Assembly: GCA_017623335.1 (NCBI GenBank)
Contig: JAGAPI010000160.1
Location: 1 to 5,370, forward strand
Reading direction: 5' to 3'
Source: Prevotella sp.
GTDB taxonomy: Bacteria > Bacteroidota > Bacteroidia > Bacteroidales > Bacteroidaceae
Length of the DNA stretch: 5,370 nt
Below, piece after piece: positions 1 to 5,370 of the stretch; position 1 is the stretch's first letter, and the number at the start of each line of letters is the position of its first letter. The notes beneath the pieces are model-generated. The model had not been told where the DNA came from and ran no database searches. It was given only the letters and a program-made list of their open reading frames with translations. A program made the translations under genes and the position numbers.

Positions 1-1
1 C

Positions 2-190
2 TCGGATTTGGACAAACGTCTGGTGGCATGCCAAATGCGCAAGGCTATACTGCTGTATATGATGAGCCAGGACTTTGCGCCGTCCATAGAGGTGGATGAG
101 CAGGTTATCGCTGAGCTTTTCACAAGTCGTGCCCCGGCTGTGGATATGTTTACCAATGATTCTCCCGATGAGTTGAAACCTAAGCTGTAG
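2..190 (+). CDS. 3' end of an unrecognised protein gene (partial)
   Basis: An open frame enters from the left edge and ends at a TAG at 188-190, giving 62 visible residues. A TTG at position 8 could be read as a start, but the frame is already open at position 2 with no start signal visible, so this is most likely the C-terminus of a longer protein. The first half is helix-like and basic/hydrophobic (a Met-Arg-Lys-Ala-Ile-Leu-Leu-Tyr-Met-Met stretch); the second half is acidic and ends in Pro-Lys-Leu. There are no membrane segments, cysteines beyond one, or recognisable catalytic motifs. I do not recognise the family. The same frame continues past the stop into a region that resembles a decayed ATPase gene, so this piece may itself belong to a degraded locus; whether it is still functional cannot be judged from the visible part. 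Confidence 0.5.
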   Translation, partial: SDLDKRLVACQMRKAILLYMMSQDFAPSIEVDEQVIAELFTSRAPAVDMFTNDSPDELKPKL

Positions 191-338
191 TTTTATTCCT
201 ACTCCGTAAACTCTGAGGGCGATGCGTGTTCTATATACAAGCGCAACACCGAGGTGGATTTCTATGTTCCCTAGCTGTCGATGGCAATTATAAAGACGTG
301 GCGACTTGTCGATAACGGTTCTTCCCGTGTGGAAATGG
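191..338 (+). pseudogene. Decayed fragment resembling the C-terminal part of a DUF4143-type AAA ATPase
   Basis: Read in the frame of the preceding gene, this stretch encodes FYSYSVNS..., then IYKRNTEVDFYVP, a TAG at 272-274, then LSMAI and RLVDNGSSRVEMAY. The order Tyr-rich strand, Glu-Val-Asp-Phe-Tyr-Val-Pro, Ala-Ile, then a basic Arg-Glu-like helix matches the nuclease-like C-terminal domain (DUF4143) of the ATP-binding proteins common in Bacteroidales, in which EVDF(Y/I)(V/I)P is followed by (A/G)IQV and an R-E-based helix. Here the IQV step is altered, the frame is broken by the stop, no start codon context exists, and the N-terminal Walker-bearing ATPase domain is missing. It then runs into the 3' end of the opposite-strand flavoprotein gene. 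I infer a relic rather than a working gene. The family call is from recalled motif similarity only and is moderately uncertain. Confidence 0.4.
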
Positions 339-339
339 C

Positions 340-921
340 TTATGTGCGTATTAGCTTTCTCACAGCCTTTATGCACTTGTGCTTTTCCTTTTCGGTGATG
401 GCGGTGTTGTGGCGTGTGCCCCCTTTCTCTATTGTTGCCACAATCTTGAAGCCGCTGTAATGGCATATTTCCTTCATTGCACGTATTGCGCCGCGGCTCT
501 GGTGCATGATGATGTTAAAGGGCCAAGGCGTTGTGGAAGTGCTTACGAGTATGCACCGCTTGCCTCTGTGAAGCGGAACGGGAAGCCCCTTTGCAGTCTC
601 GCCCATCATTCCGTAGACAATGCGGTCGAACAGCAGTTTCAATGTGCCGGGTATGTTGCCCCAATAACACGGGGCACCTATGACGATGGCGTCGCAGCAG
701 CGTATCTTTTGTAGTATAGCCTGTGAGTCGTCATCGGGCAATGCGCACCGATTGTCCTTTCGGCATTTCATGCAGGCAACGCACGGCTTGACGTTCAGCC
801 TGTTTACATCCACCGTTTCGGTTTCTGCGCCGAGGCTTTCCGCCTCTGTCTGCATTATGTTGAGCATCTGTGAGATATTACCCTTTGCTCTCGGACTGGC
901 ATTCAGTATCAGAATTTTCAT
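340..921 (-). CDS. Flavodoxin-fold NAD(P)H-dependent oxidoreductase (FMN reductase family)
   Basis: The protein has 193 residues, the usual size for the family. It starts MKILILNASPRAKGN, the classical first beta strand and phosphate-binding loop for FMN (residues 1-15). Residues 47-59 hold four cysteines (C47, C50, C53, C59; CxxCxxC then C) followed by DDD, matching the 'CxxCxxCxxxxxC..DD' signature of a subgroup of flavodoxin-family reductases. Residues 80-100 (IGAPCYWGNIPGTLKLLFDR) form the second FMN loop and following helix. No signal peptide or membrane segment is visible, so it is probably cytoplasmic. A reading starting 63 bases further upstream (984) is possible, but its extra residues are not family-like and it would begin upstream of the predicted transcription start, so I chose the ATG at 919-921. 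The physiological electron acceptor is unknown. It is transcribed divergently from dapA, with no obvious functional link. Confidence 0.88.
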   Translation of the reverse strand: MKILILNASPRAKGNISQMLNIMQTEAESLGAETETVDVNRLNVKPCVACMKCRKDNRCALPDDDSQAILQKIRCCDAIVIGAPCYWGNIPGTLKLLFDRIVYGMMGETAKGLPVPLHRGKRCILVSTSTTPWPFNIIMHQSRGAIRAMKEICHYSGFKIVATIEKGGTRHNTAITEKEKHKCIKAVRKLIRT

Positions 922-953
922 AAATAGTATATTTTGTGTAGACAATGATGGGG

Positions 954-984
954 CAAAGGTAATAAAAATAAATGTATCAGCCAA
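954..984 (-). promoter_or_regulatory. Bacteroidetes-type promoter for the flavoprotein gene
   Basis: On the minus strand, TACCTTTG (954-961) matches the -7 consensus TAnnTTTG of the Bacteroidetes primary sigma factor. A TTG at 982-984 lies 20 bases upstream, the expected -33 spacing. Transcription would begin near 947, giving a leader of roughly 26 bases before the ATG at 921. The leader is AT-rich and has no clear Shine-Dalgarno sequence, which is normal in this phylum. Confidence 0.6.
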
Positions 985-1078
985 CTATTTATTAAGGAAT
1001 TTGCGAATTTCTGAATATTCTTCGCGAAACGCAAAAAAATAAATATTGTTAATTTTTTCAGCAATTTAAACATATCCT

Positions 1079-1109
1079 TTTGTAGTGTCTCTGTTTTTAG
1101 CTAACTTTG
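1079..1109 (+). promoter_or_regulatory. Bacteroidetes-type promoter for dapA
   Basis: TTTG at 1079-1082 and TAACTTTG at 1102-1109 are separated by 19 bases, a full match to the TTTG-N19-TAnnTTTG pattern. Transcription would start near 1116, leaving about 30 bases before the dapA ATG at 1148. That leader is too short for a lysine riboswitch or an attenuator. A weak purine-rich stretch (AAGAGAG, around 1128-1134) lies well upstream of the start codon and is not a convincing ribosome binding site. Confidence 0.7.
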
Positions 1110-1147
1110 CAAGATGAAATAAAACACAAGAGAGTTTATATATAATT

Positions 1148-2035
1148 ATGGTACATAATAAATTCAAGGGATTGGGCATTGCGCTCATCACACCTTTCAC
1201 TTCCGACGGCGAGGTGGACTACAAGGCGCTGAAAAGACTGGTGGAATATCAGTTGGGCAATGGTGCCGATTTTCTTTGTATATTGGCAACAACAGGCGAG
1301 ACGCCTTGTCTCACCGCTGACGAGAAACAGAAGATAAAGGATTTGGTGCGTAATGTCGTAAACGGACGTGTGCCGATACTCATAGGATGCGGCGGAAATA
1401 ACACAGCAGCCATAGTGGAGGAACTGAAAACCGGCGACTTCAAGGGATTTGACGGTGTGCTCAGCGTGTGTCCTTACTACAATAAGCCCTCGCAGGAGGG
1501 ACTTTTCCAGCATTTCCGTGCCATTGCCAACGCCACGGAGTTGCCTGTTGTGCTGTATAATGTGCCTGGTCGTACCGGGATAAACCTGAAGGCGGAGACC
1601 ACTCTGCGGCTTGCCCACGAATGCCGGAATATAGTGGGCATAAAGGAGGCGAGCGGTAACTTGGAGCAGGTGGATGAGATAATCAAGGGCAAGCCTGCCC
1701 ACTTTGATGTCATCAGTGGCGACGATGCCCTGACTTTCCCGATGATAGCCTGTGGCGCCGTGGGTGTTATCAGTGTTATAGGCAACGCTCTGCCGCGTGA
1801 ATTCTCGAAGATGATACGTCTGGAGTTCAAGGGTGAGTATGAGGGCGCGCGCAAGATTCACCATAAGTTCACCGAACTTTATTCGCTGCTCTTTGTCGAC
1901 GGCAATCCTGCCGGTGTGAAGTGCCTGCTCCATGAGATGGGTATGATAGAGAACGTTCTGCGGTTGCCTCTTGTTCCCACACGGGTTCAGACGGTGCAGA
2001 AGATTGCCGAGGTGATGAAAGAGTTGCGCATCTGA
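1148..2035 (+). CDS. dapA: 4-hydroxy-tetrahydrodipicolinate synthase (dihydrodipicolinate synthase)
   Basis: This cytoplasmic enzyme condenses pyruvate with L-aspartate semialdehyde, the first committed step toward diaminopimelate (cell wall) and lysine. The 295-residue length and whole TIM-barrel layout fit the family. Visible landmarks: the GIALITPF start of strand 1 (residues 10-17); ATTGET at 47-52, where T48/T49 correspond to the E. coli pyruvate-site threonines; CPYYNKPSQEG at 108-118 with Y111; YNVPGRTG at 137-144 carrying the catalytic Tyr137 and Arg142; IKEASG at 165-170 with the Schiff-base Lys166; and SGDD at 190-193. All key catalytic residues are present. One mild oddity is Ala47 where the family usually has Gly (GTTGE). 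The related N-acetylneuraminate lyases also share the barrel, but the NVPGRT arginine and the TTGE motif favour DapA. It has its own promoter; no clear terminator separates it from the tRNA unit downstream. Confidence 0.95.
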   Translation: MVHNKFKGLGIALITPFTSDGEVDYKALKRLVEYQLGNGADFLCILATTGETPCLTADEKQKIKDLVRNVVNGRVPILIGCGGNNTAAIVEELKTGDFKGFDGVLSVCPYYNKPSQEGLFQHFRAIANATELPVVLYNVPGRTGINLKAETTLRLAHECRNIVGIKEASGNLEQVDEIIKGKPAHFDVISGDDALTFPMIACGAVGVISVIGNALPREFSKMIRLEFKGEYEGARKIHHKFTELYSLLFVDGNPAGVKCLLHEMGMIENVLRLPLVPTRVQTVQKIAEVMKELRI

Positions 2036-2090
2036 TTTTGGTAAATAAAGCGAAAAAATAAGGGCTTTAGTGAAAAAAGTTACGAAAAAA

Positions 2091-2122
2091 TTTGGCTGTA
2101 TCGAAAAATAGTAGTACCTTTG
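2091..2122 (+). promoter_or_regulatory. Bacteroidetes-type promoter for the tRNA-Arg pair
   Basis: TTTG at 2091-2094 and TACCTTTG at 2115-2122 are 20 bases apart, matching the -33/-7 consensus of the Bacteroidetes primary sigma factor. The predicted start near 2129 leaves about 25 bases of 5' leader for RNase P to remove before the first tRNA at 2154. No comparable promoter lies in the 43 bases between the two tRNAs, so both are probably made from one transcript. Confidence 0.7.
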
Positions 2123-2152
2123 CACCGCAATTCTGAAATGAAGGTTGCTGAA

Positions 2153-2228
2153 CGGCTCCTTAGCTCAACTGAATAGAGCATCTGACTACGGATCAGAAGG
2201 TTGCAGGTTTGAATCCTGCAGGAGTCAC
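2153..2228 (+). repeat. 76-bp direct repeat, copy 1 (tRNA-Arg duplication)
   Basis: This block is identical, base for base, to 2270-2345. The identity covers the tRNA gene plus one base on each side and then stops abruptly, so the duplicated unit as now visible is the tRNA itself. The repeat period is 117 bases. Confidence 0.9.
2154..2227 (+). tRNA. tRNA-Arg (anticodon ACG), copy 1
   Basis: A complete 74-base cloverleaf can be folded by hand. The acceptor stem GGCTCCT pairs with AGGAGTC (one G-T pair), with discriminator A73. The D stem is GCTC/GAGC. The anticodon stem TCTGA/TCAGA encloses the loop CTACGGA with anticodon ACG at 2188-2190. The T stem is GCAGG/CCTGC. The A34 is expected to be converted to inosine by TadA so that the tRNA reads CGU, CGC and CGA. 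CCA is not encoded and must be added enzymatically. The core is unusual: positions 15, 19, 48 and 56 are A, A, T and T instead of G, G, C and C, which keeps both the Levitt pair and the D-loop/T-loop pair as A-U. Confidence 0.96.
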
Positions 2229-2269
2229 TTCAAGAGCCTTTAATATGCAGAGCGGCAAACATATAGTGT

Positions 2270-2345
2270 CGGCTCCTTAGCTCAACTGAATAGAGCATCT
2301 GACTACGGATCAGAAGGTTGCAGGTTTGAATCCTGCAGGAGTCAC
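2270..2345 (+). repeat. 76-bp direct repeat, copy 2 (tRNA-Arg duplication)
   Basis: Second copy of the block at 2153-2228, with no differences. The sequence on either side is unrelated to the flanks of copy 1, so neither the promoter nor the terminator was duplicated. Confidence 0.9.
2271..2344 (+). tRNA. tRNA-Arg (anticodon ACG), copy 2
   Basis: Identical to the first copy across all 74 bases, including the anticodon ACG (2305-2307), the missing CCA and the A15/A19/T48/T56 core. It lies 43 bases downstream of copy 1 with no promoter visible between them, and is followed six bases later by a strong terminator, so the two form one transcription unit. The likely effect is a higher dose of the tRNA that decodes the CGT/CGC arginine codons common in the neighbouring genes; this is inference. 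Confidence 0.96.
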
Positions 2346-2350
2346 AAAAG

Positions 2351-2381
2351 AAAGTCTTCAATTCGTTGGAGACTTTTTTTT
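2351..2381 (+). terminator. Intrinsic terminator of the tRNA unit, possibly bidirectional
   Basis: Bases 2351-2361 pair with 2366-2376 to form an 11-bp stem with a single G-T wobble, closed by a TTCG tetraloop (2362-2365) and followed by an unbroken run of T from 2374 to 2381. This is a textbook factor-independent terminator for the plus strand. Read on the minus strand the stem still forms, with one A-C mismatch, and is followed by a TTTCTTTT-like tract, so it may also stop transcripts from the convergent ABC exporter operon that ends at 2447. Confidence 0.85.
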
Positions 2382-2446
2382 GTTGGTTTTTGTACCCAGG
2401 CAATAGTGTTTTTCTGAACAGCATAAAGTTACGTCTACAAAATTCA

Positions 2447-4051
2447 TTAAATTGTAAGCACCTGCTGACAATACTCCACGACTGCGGGGCGGTGGGTGAT
2501 GAAGATTATCGTTTTCCGGCTGTTGGCAAGGATATTGTTGAGCAGCTGTCGCTCTGTGTCAGGGTCGAGCGCACTTGTAGCCTCGTCGAACAGCATTATG
2601 CTGCGGTTGCGCAGAATGCCGCGGGCAATGGCTATGCGCTGAGCCTGTCCTTCGCTCAGTCCGGTGCCTCCTTCTGCCACCTTTGTATCGAGAGCCTCAG
2701 GAAGGGTTAGCACAAAGTCGGCGCAAGCCTTGTGCAGGGCATCGCGCATTTCATCATCGGTGGCATCGGGACGAGCAAGCAGCAGATTGTCGCGGATAGA
2801 GCCCGAAAGCAGTGTGTTGCCCTGGGGCACGTAAACCATGTTGCATCGCAGCGAGGGATGGGCGGCTTTGCTCTCCACATTATTATATATATGCAGGCTG
2901 CCGGATGAGGGGTGGAGTAGGGCAAGGATGAGACGGAAGATTGTTGTCTTTCCTGCACCAGTCTCGCCAAGTATGGCTGTGCATGTGCCGGGCTTGAAGT
3001 CGAAGGAGAGAGAGTTTATCACCTCGTCGCCGTCGGGATATGAATAAGTGACATCTTGCATGCGCACTCCAAGTGCCCCGCTCATCAGGTGAGGCTTTTC
3101 ACACGGTTCCGGCGGAATCTGCTCAAGCTCACGCAAACGCTCGGCGGCAGTGATTGCCGCCACAAATGCCGGAGCGATGCGGGTAATGTCGCGTGCCGGT
3201 GCCTGAATGCGGTAGACAAGCTGGAGAAATGCCGTCATCATGCCAAAGGTTATGGTATGTTCGTGTAGACGTATTGCGCCCCAGAGGAAAGCCACGAGAA
3301 AACCAAGCGAGAATCCCGTGTTGAGCATGAGGTTGGAGAATACCGAGAACTTTGTTCTGCCACGTACATGACCGCGCAGCTCACTGTGCGCCGAGCCAAG
3401 GCGTGTCACCATGCTGTCGCAGCACTCCATGGTCTTAATCACCATCCTGTGGCGCATGGTCTCCTGAAGTATGCTCTGCACCGTGCTTTCACTGCCCCGC
3501 ACCTTTCGGGTGTACGCTCTCATACGGTTTACGTAGAGACGGCTCAAAAGTATGAACACGGGCAGTATTGCCACGGTTATGACTGCGAGCACAGCGTCCA
3601 TGGACCATAGATAGAAAAAGGCGCAGACAAACATTGCCGCTGTGGAGATGGCGTTGGGGAGCACCTCGGTGATGAAGTCAACCACAGTTTTCACGTCCTG
3701 CTCCAGACGGTTGATTACATCGCCGCTGTGATACCGCTCCTTTCCCTGCCACTCTGAGTGCAGCAGACGGTCGAGAAAGTGTTGCTGCATGTTGTTTTGT
3801 GCCTTTACACCAAGGATGTTTTTTATCCATACGCGTGATATTCCCACCCCGAAGTCACAGAGGATGACGCCTGCCATCAGCCCCACAGCCCAATAGAGCG
3901 ACCCTGTGCGGTAGCCTGCCGCAATGTCGATGGCACGCTGCATAGCCCAAACTGAAACAAGACCGGTGGCAACTCCCACCAGTCCTGTTATAGCGTTGAG
4001 CACGGCCTGTAGCCTGTTGCCCTTAAATATGTTCCACAGCCAGCGTGTCAT
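2447..4051 (-). CDS. ABC exporter half-transporter (fused membrane and ATPase domains)
   Basis: A 534-residue inner-membrane protein of the type I exporter (MsbA-like) fold that should act as a dimer and use ATP to export a substrate. The N-terminal half carries about six hydrophobic segments (near residues 16-36, 52-70, 127-148, 151-170, 242-262 and 264-282). The nucleotide-binding domain follows: A-loop aromatic Y338, Walker A GETGAGKTT at 362-370 with K368, Q-loop Q410, signature LSEGQ at 465-469, Walker B IMLFDE at 485-490 with catalytic E490, D-loop SALD at 493-496, and H-loop H520. Every ATPase motif is intact; the signature has Glu in place of the third-position Gly, a tolerated variant. 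The chain ends 14 residues after the H-loop, a little short but apparently complete. No peptidase C39 domain is present. The ATG directly follows the stop of the upstream barrel gene, so translation is probably coupled. Substrate is unknown; lipid, peptide or drug are all possible. Confidence 0.92.
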   Translation of the reverse strand: MTRWLWNIFKGNRLQAVLNAITGLVGVATGLVSVWAMQRAIDIAAGYRTGSLYWAVGLMAGVILCDFGVGISRVWIKNILGVKAQNNMQQHFLDRLLHSEWQGKERYHSGDVINRLEQDVKTVVDFITEVLPNAISTAAMFVCAFFYLWSMDAVLAVITVAILPVFILLSRLYVNRMRAYTRKVRGSESTVQSILQETMRHRMVIKTMECCDSMVTRLGSAHSELRGHVRGRTKFSVFSNLMLNTGFSLGFLVAFLWGAIRLHEHTITFGMMTAFLQLVYRIQAPARDITRIAPAFVAAITAAERLRELEQIPPEPCEKPHLMSGALGVRMQDVTYSYPDGDEVINSLSFDFKPGTCTAILGETGAGKTTIFRLILALLHPSSGSLHIYNNVESKAAHPSLRCNMVYVPQGNTLLSGSIRDNLLLARPDATDDEMRDALHKACADFVLTLPEALDTKVAEGGTGLSEGQAQRIAIARGILRNRSIMLFDEATSALDPDTERQLLNNILANSRKTIIFITHRPAVVEYCQQVLTI

Positions 4052-5370
4052 TTAGAATCGGTAGCCAAGGGTGAGAAGCATTTGGTGACGCTTGTTGCTC
4101 ACCTTTGTCATGTCGGCGATGTTGTCGTTCTCAGCTGGCTCGTTGGCTCCGGCATAATAGCTCATGAATGGATAGTGCTCGCCGTTGGTGCTGCTGAACT
4201 GATAGGCAAGGTCGACATTGAACTTGCCTATCTGATAGCCGAATCCGCAGGTGATGCGGTGAGTGTCCTTCCAGTTGGTGTAGTCGGTTGTTGAGCTGTA
4301 GTAAACGCCGTCGGTATCGAGGCTTTGATCACGGTAGGCGTCGGTTTTGTATGCTGCCGACACATAGTTGTAGCCCAGTCGGATAGCCATGTTCGGGTCT
4401 GCCTTCAACTCTGCTCCCACCTTGAATGTATGTACTCCCTTGAGGTTTGCCTTTGTGTCGGCGTTCATCACAATGTCACTGCTGCTTGTCTCGTGCCAGT
4501 CTCCATACCAGTCCTCATATCCGCCGTCCTTATATCGGTTGTCGATGGTGGCATAGTCGGCATATTCATACCCCACGCCTATTGCCAGCATGTTGTCGAT
4601 GGTGTGACCGAGGTTCACTCCAAACTTCCACGGAGTGTTCATGCGGAACTCGTGTGTCTCGAACAGGGATACCATGTCATTTCTGTCAGTGGGGTAGAGT
4701 CCTTGACCCGCCGTTGAAGCACATGCTGTTTCATTAGAGCTTTTTAAATCATAGAAGATTGGAGATGCCACAGAAAAACCGAAACGGAAAGGTGATTCCT
4801 CCACAGGACGAATGATAACACCTGCTTTGAAATCATAGCCTGTACCGGTGATTTTCTGCTCATTTCTCAGTGCTGTCATTTTACCGTCATTATCAGCATA
4901 CTCATTGTAAGATACATAATTCTTGTAGTGTACATCGTGGATGCCAAAGGTGAAACCAAGGTAAACACGGTTGTTGATGTTGCCGCTGATGTTGAAGTCG
5001 TATTCACCGATATATCCATTCGACGAGCGGTTCATGTCGTAGCGGTCGTATTCTTGGGCATAGATGTTTCCATTTTCATCAGGTTTAAGAAGCGAATTGT
5101 AATACAAATAGTCAACCATTGAGTATGTTCTGTCATTAGAGGTTAATCTTCCTGTATTGGGGTCTATGTCCAGTTTAAACAGTCCGTTATACCCCTTGAC
5201 ATACGACAGTTTGTTCTGCGATGCGTTCTGCAGGCGGCCCGATGCCTCAAGTATCTGGTCGAAGTTGCGGCTCTTGTGATAGTTGAACGCCAGGTTTAGG
5301 AATGAGCGGCTGTTTGTGCGTGTAGAGTACACAAATCCTATCTGGTCGAAGCTCATGTTTGTCTTGTTCA
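4052..5370 (-). CDS. FadL/OmpP1-like outer-membrane beta-barrel protein (5' end missing)
   Basis: At least 438 residues are visible; the frame is open to the right edge, and the ATG at 5354-5356 is preceded in frame by Asn-Lys-Thr-Asn, so it is probably internal and the signal peptide and plug-like N-terminus lie outside the window. The visible part is rich in Tyr, Asn, Asp and Gly with many alternating strands (for example FRFGFSVASPIFYDL, WKFGVNLGHTIDNMLAIGVG, MAIRLGYNYVSAAY, FNVDLAYQFSS) and finishes with LLTLGYRF, an aromatic C-terminal strand typical of barrels inserted by the BAM machinery. The stretch SFDQIGFVYSTRTNSRSFLN and NYHKSRNF resemble Bacteroidetes proteins annotated as OmpP1/FadL/TodX transporters or 'hemin receptors'. 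The family takes up hydrophobic compounds across the outer membrane. It is first in an operon with the ABC exporter. No TonB box or plug domain of a SusC/TonB receptor is visible. Confidence 0.8.
   Translation of the reverse strand, partial: NKTNMSFDQIGFVYSTRTNSRSFLNLAFNYHKSRNFDQILEASGRLQNASQNKLSYVKGYNGLFKLDIDPNTGRLTSNDRTYSMVDYLYYNSLLKPDENGNIYAQEYDRYDMNRSSNGYIGEYDFNISGNINNRVYLGFTFGIHDVHYKNYVSYNEYADNDGKMTALRNEQKITGTGYDFKAGVIIRPVEESPFRFGFSVASPIFYDLKSSNETACASTAGQGLYPTDRNDMVSLFETHEFRMNTPWKFGVNLGHTIDNMLAIGVGYEYADYATIDNRYKDGGYEDWYGDWHETSSSDIVMNADTKANLKGVHTFKVGAELKADPNMAIRLGYNYVSAAYKTDAYRDQSLDTDGVYYSSTTDYTNWKDTHRITCGFGYQIGKFNVDLAYQFSSTNGEHYPFMSYYAGANEPAENDNIADMTKVSNKRHQMLLTLGYRF

Noticed and set aside
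922..984. A longer start (ATG at 984) for the flavoprotein
   Set aside because: The 21 additional residues are not family-like, would overlap the predicted promoter, and the canonical MKILILN flavodoxin start is at 921.
1110..1147. Lysine riboswitch or attenuator upstream of dapA
   Set aside because: The predicted leader is only about 30 bases, with no conserved L-box structure.
2046..2069. Short inverted repeat TAAAGC/GCTTTA downstream of dapA as a terminator
   Set aside because: Only 6 bp with a 12-base loop and no T tract after it; dapA transcripts may read into the tRNA unit, but this hairpin is not a convincing stop.
1136..2125. A 329-codon open frame on the minus strand covering all of dapA
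   Set aside because: It is fully antisense to a gene with intact DapA catalytic motifs, its translation has no recognisable family features, and it has no promoter. It is a by-product of dapA codon use.
2228..2270. A separate promoter or small RNA in the spacer between the two tRNAs
   Set aside because: No TAnnTTTG element with an upstream TTG fits in these 43 bases, and no stable hairpin is evident.
2153..2345. The tRNA direct repeats as attL/attR sites of an integrated element
   Set aside because: Only 41 bases of unrelated sequence separate the repeat blocks and no integrase or mobile gene is present; tandem tRNA duplication explains them.
2366..2710. Plus-strand open frames beneath the exporter and barrel genes, such as 2366-2710 and 4325-4717
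   Set aside because: They lie antisense to genes with complete motif sets and lack promoters or recognisable protein features.

Overview
The window looks like a chromosomal stretch from a member of the Bacteroidales (Prevotellaceae- or Muribaculaceae-like). Three separate promoters fit the Bacteroidetes pattern TTG/TTTG, 19-20 bases, TAnnTTTG. Genes lack strong Shine-Dalgarno sites, the tRNAs do not encode CCA, and the protein families (a Bacteroidetes-style FadL-like barrel and a 534-residue ABC exporter) are familiar from that phylum. This assignment rests on reading the sequence, not on a search.

Left edge (1-339): the 3' end of an unrecognised gene that runs in from outside the window, then about 145 bases that look like a decayed fragment of a DUF4143-type AAA ATPase gene, in the same frame but broken by TAG stops. 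Next (340-921, minus) is a small flavodoxin-fold oxidoreductase with a Cys-rich CxxCxxC motif. It diverges from dapA (1148-2035, plus), which encodes 4-hydroxy-tetrahydrodipicolinate synthase, the first committed enzyme of lysine/diaminopimelate synthesis. The 226-base divergent intergenic region carries one readable promoter in each direction.

Middle (2091-2381): a promoter, two identical tandem tRNA-Arg(ACG) genes separated by 43 bases, and a strong hairpin-plus-T-tract terminator with a UUCG loop. Both tRNAs have unusual but mutually compensating tertiary-core bases (A15-U48 and A19-U56).

Right half (2447-5370, minus): an apparent two-gene operon. A FadL/OmpP1-like outer-membrane barrel protein, whose N-terminus lies outside the window, is followed with no intervening base (TAA directly followed by ATG) by a complete type I ABC exporter half-transporter. 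The pair suggests coupled inner- and outer-membrane handling of a hydrophobic or lipid-like substrate, but the sequence does not show the substrate. The exporter operon converges on the tRNA unit, and the shared terminator may work in both directions.

I found no CRISPR array, insertion sequence, phage gene or clearly new defence system. The points most worth following are the tRNA core covariation, the barrel/exporter coupling and the decayed left edge.
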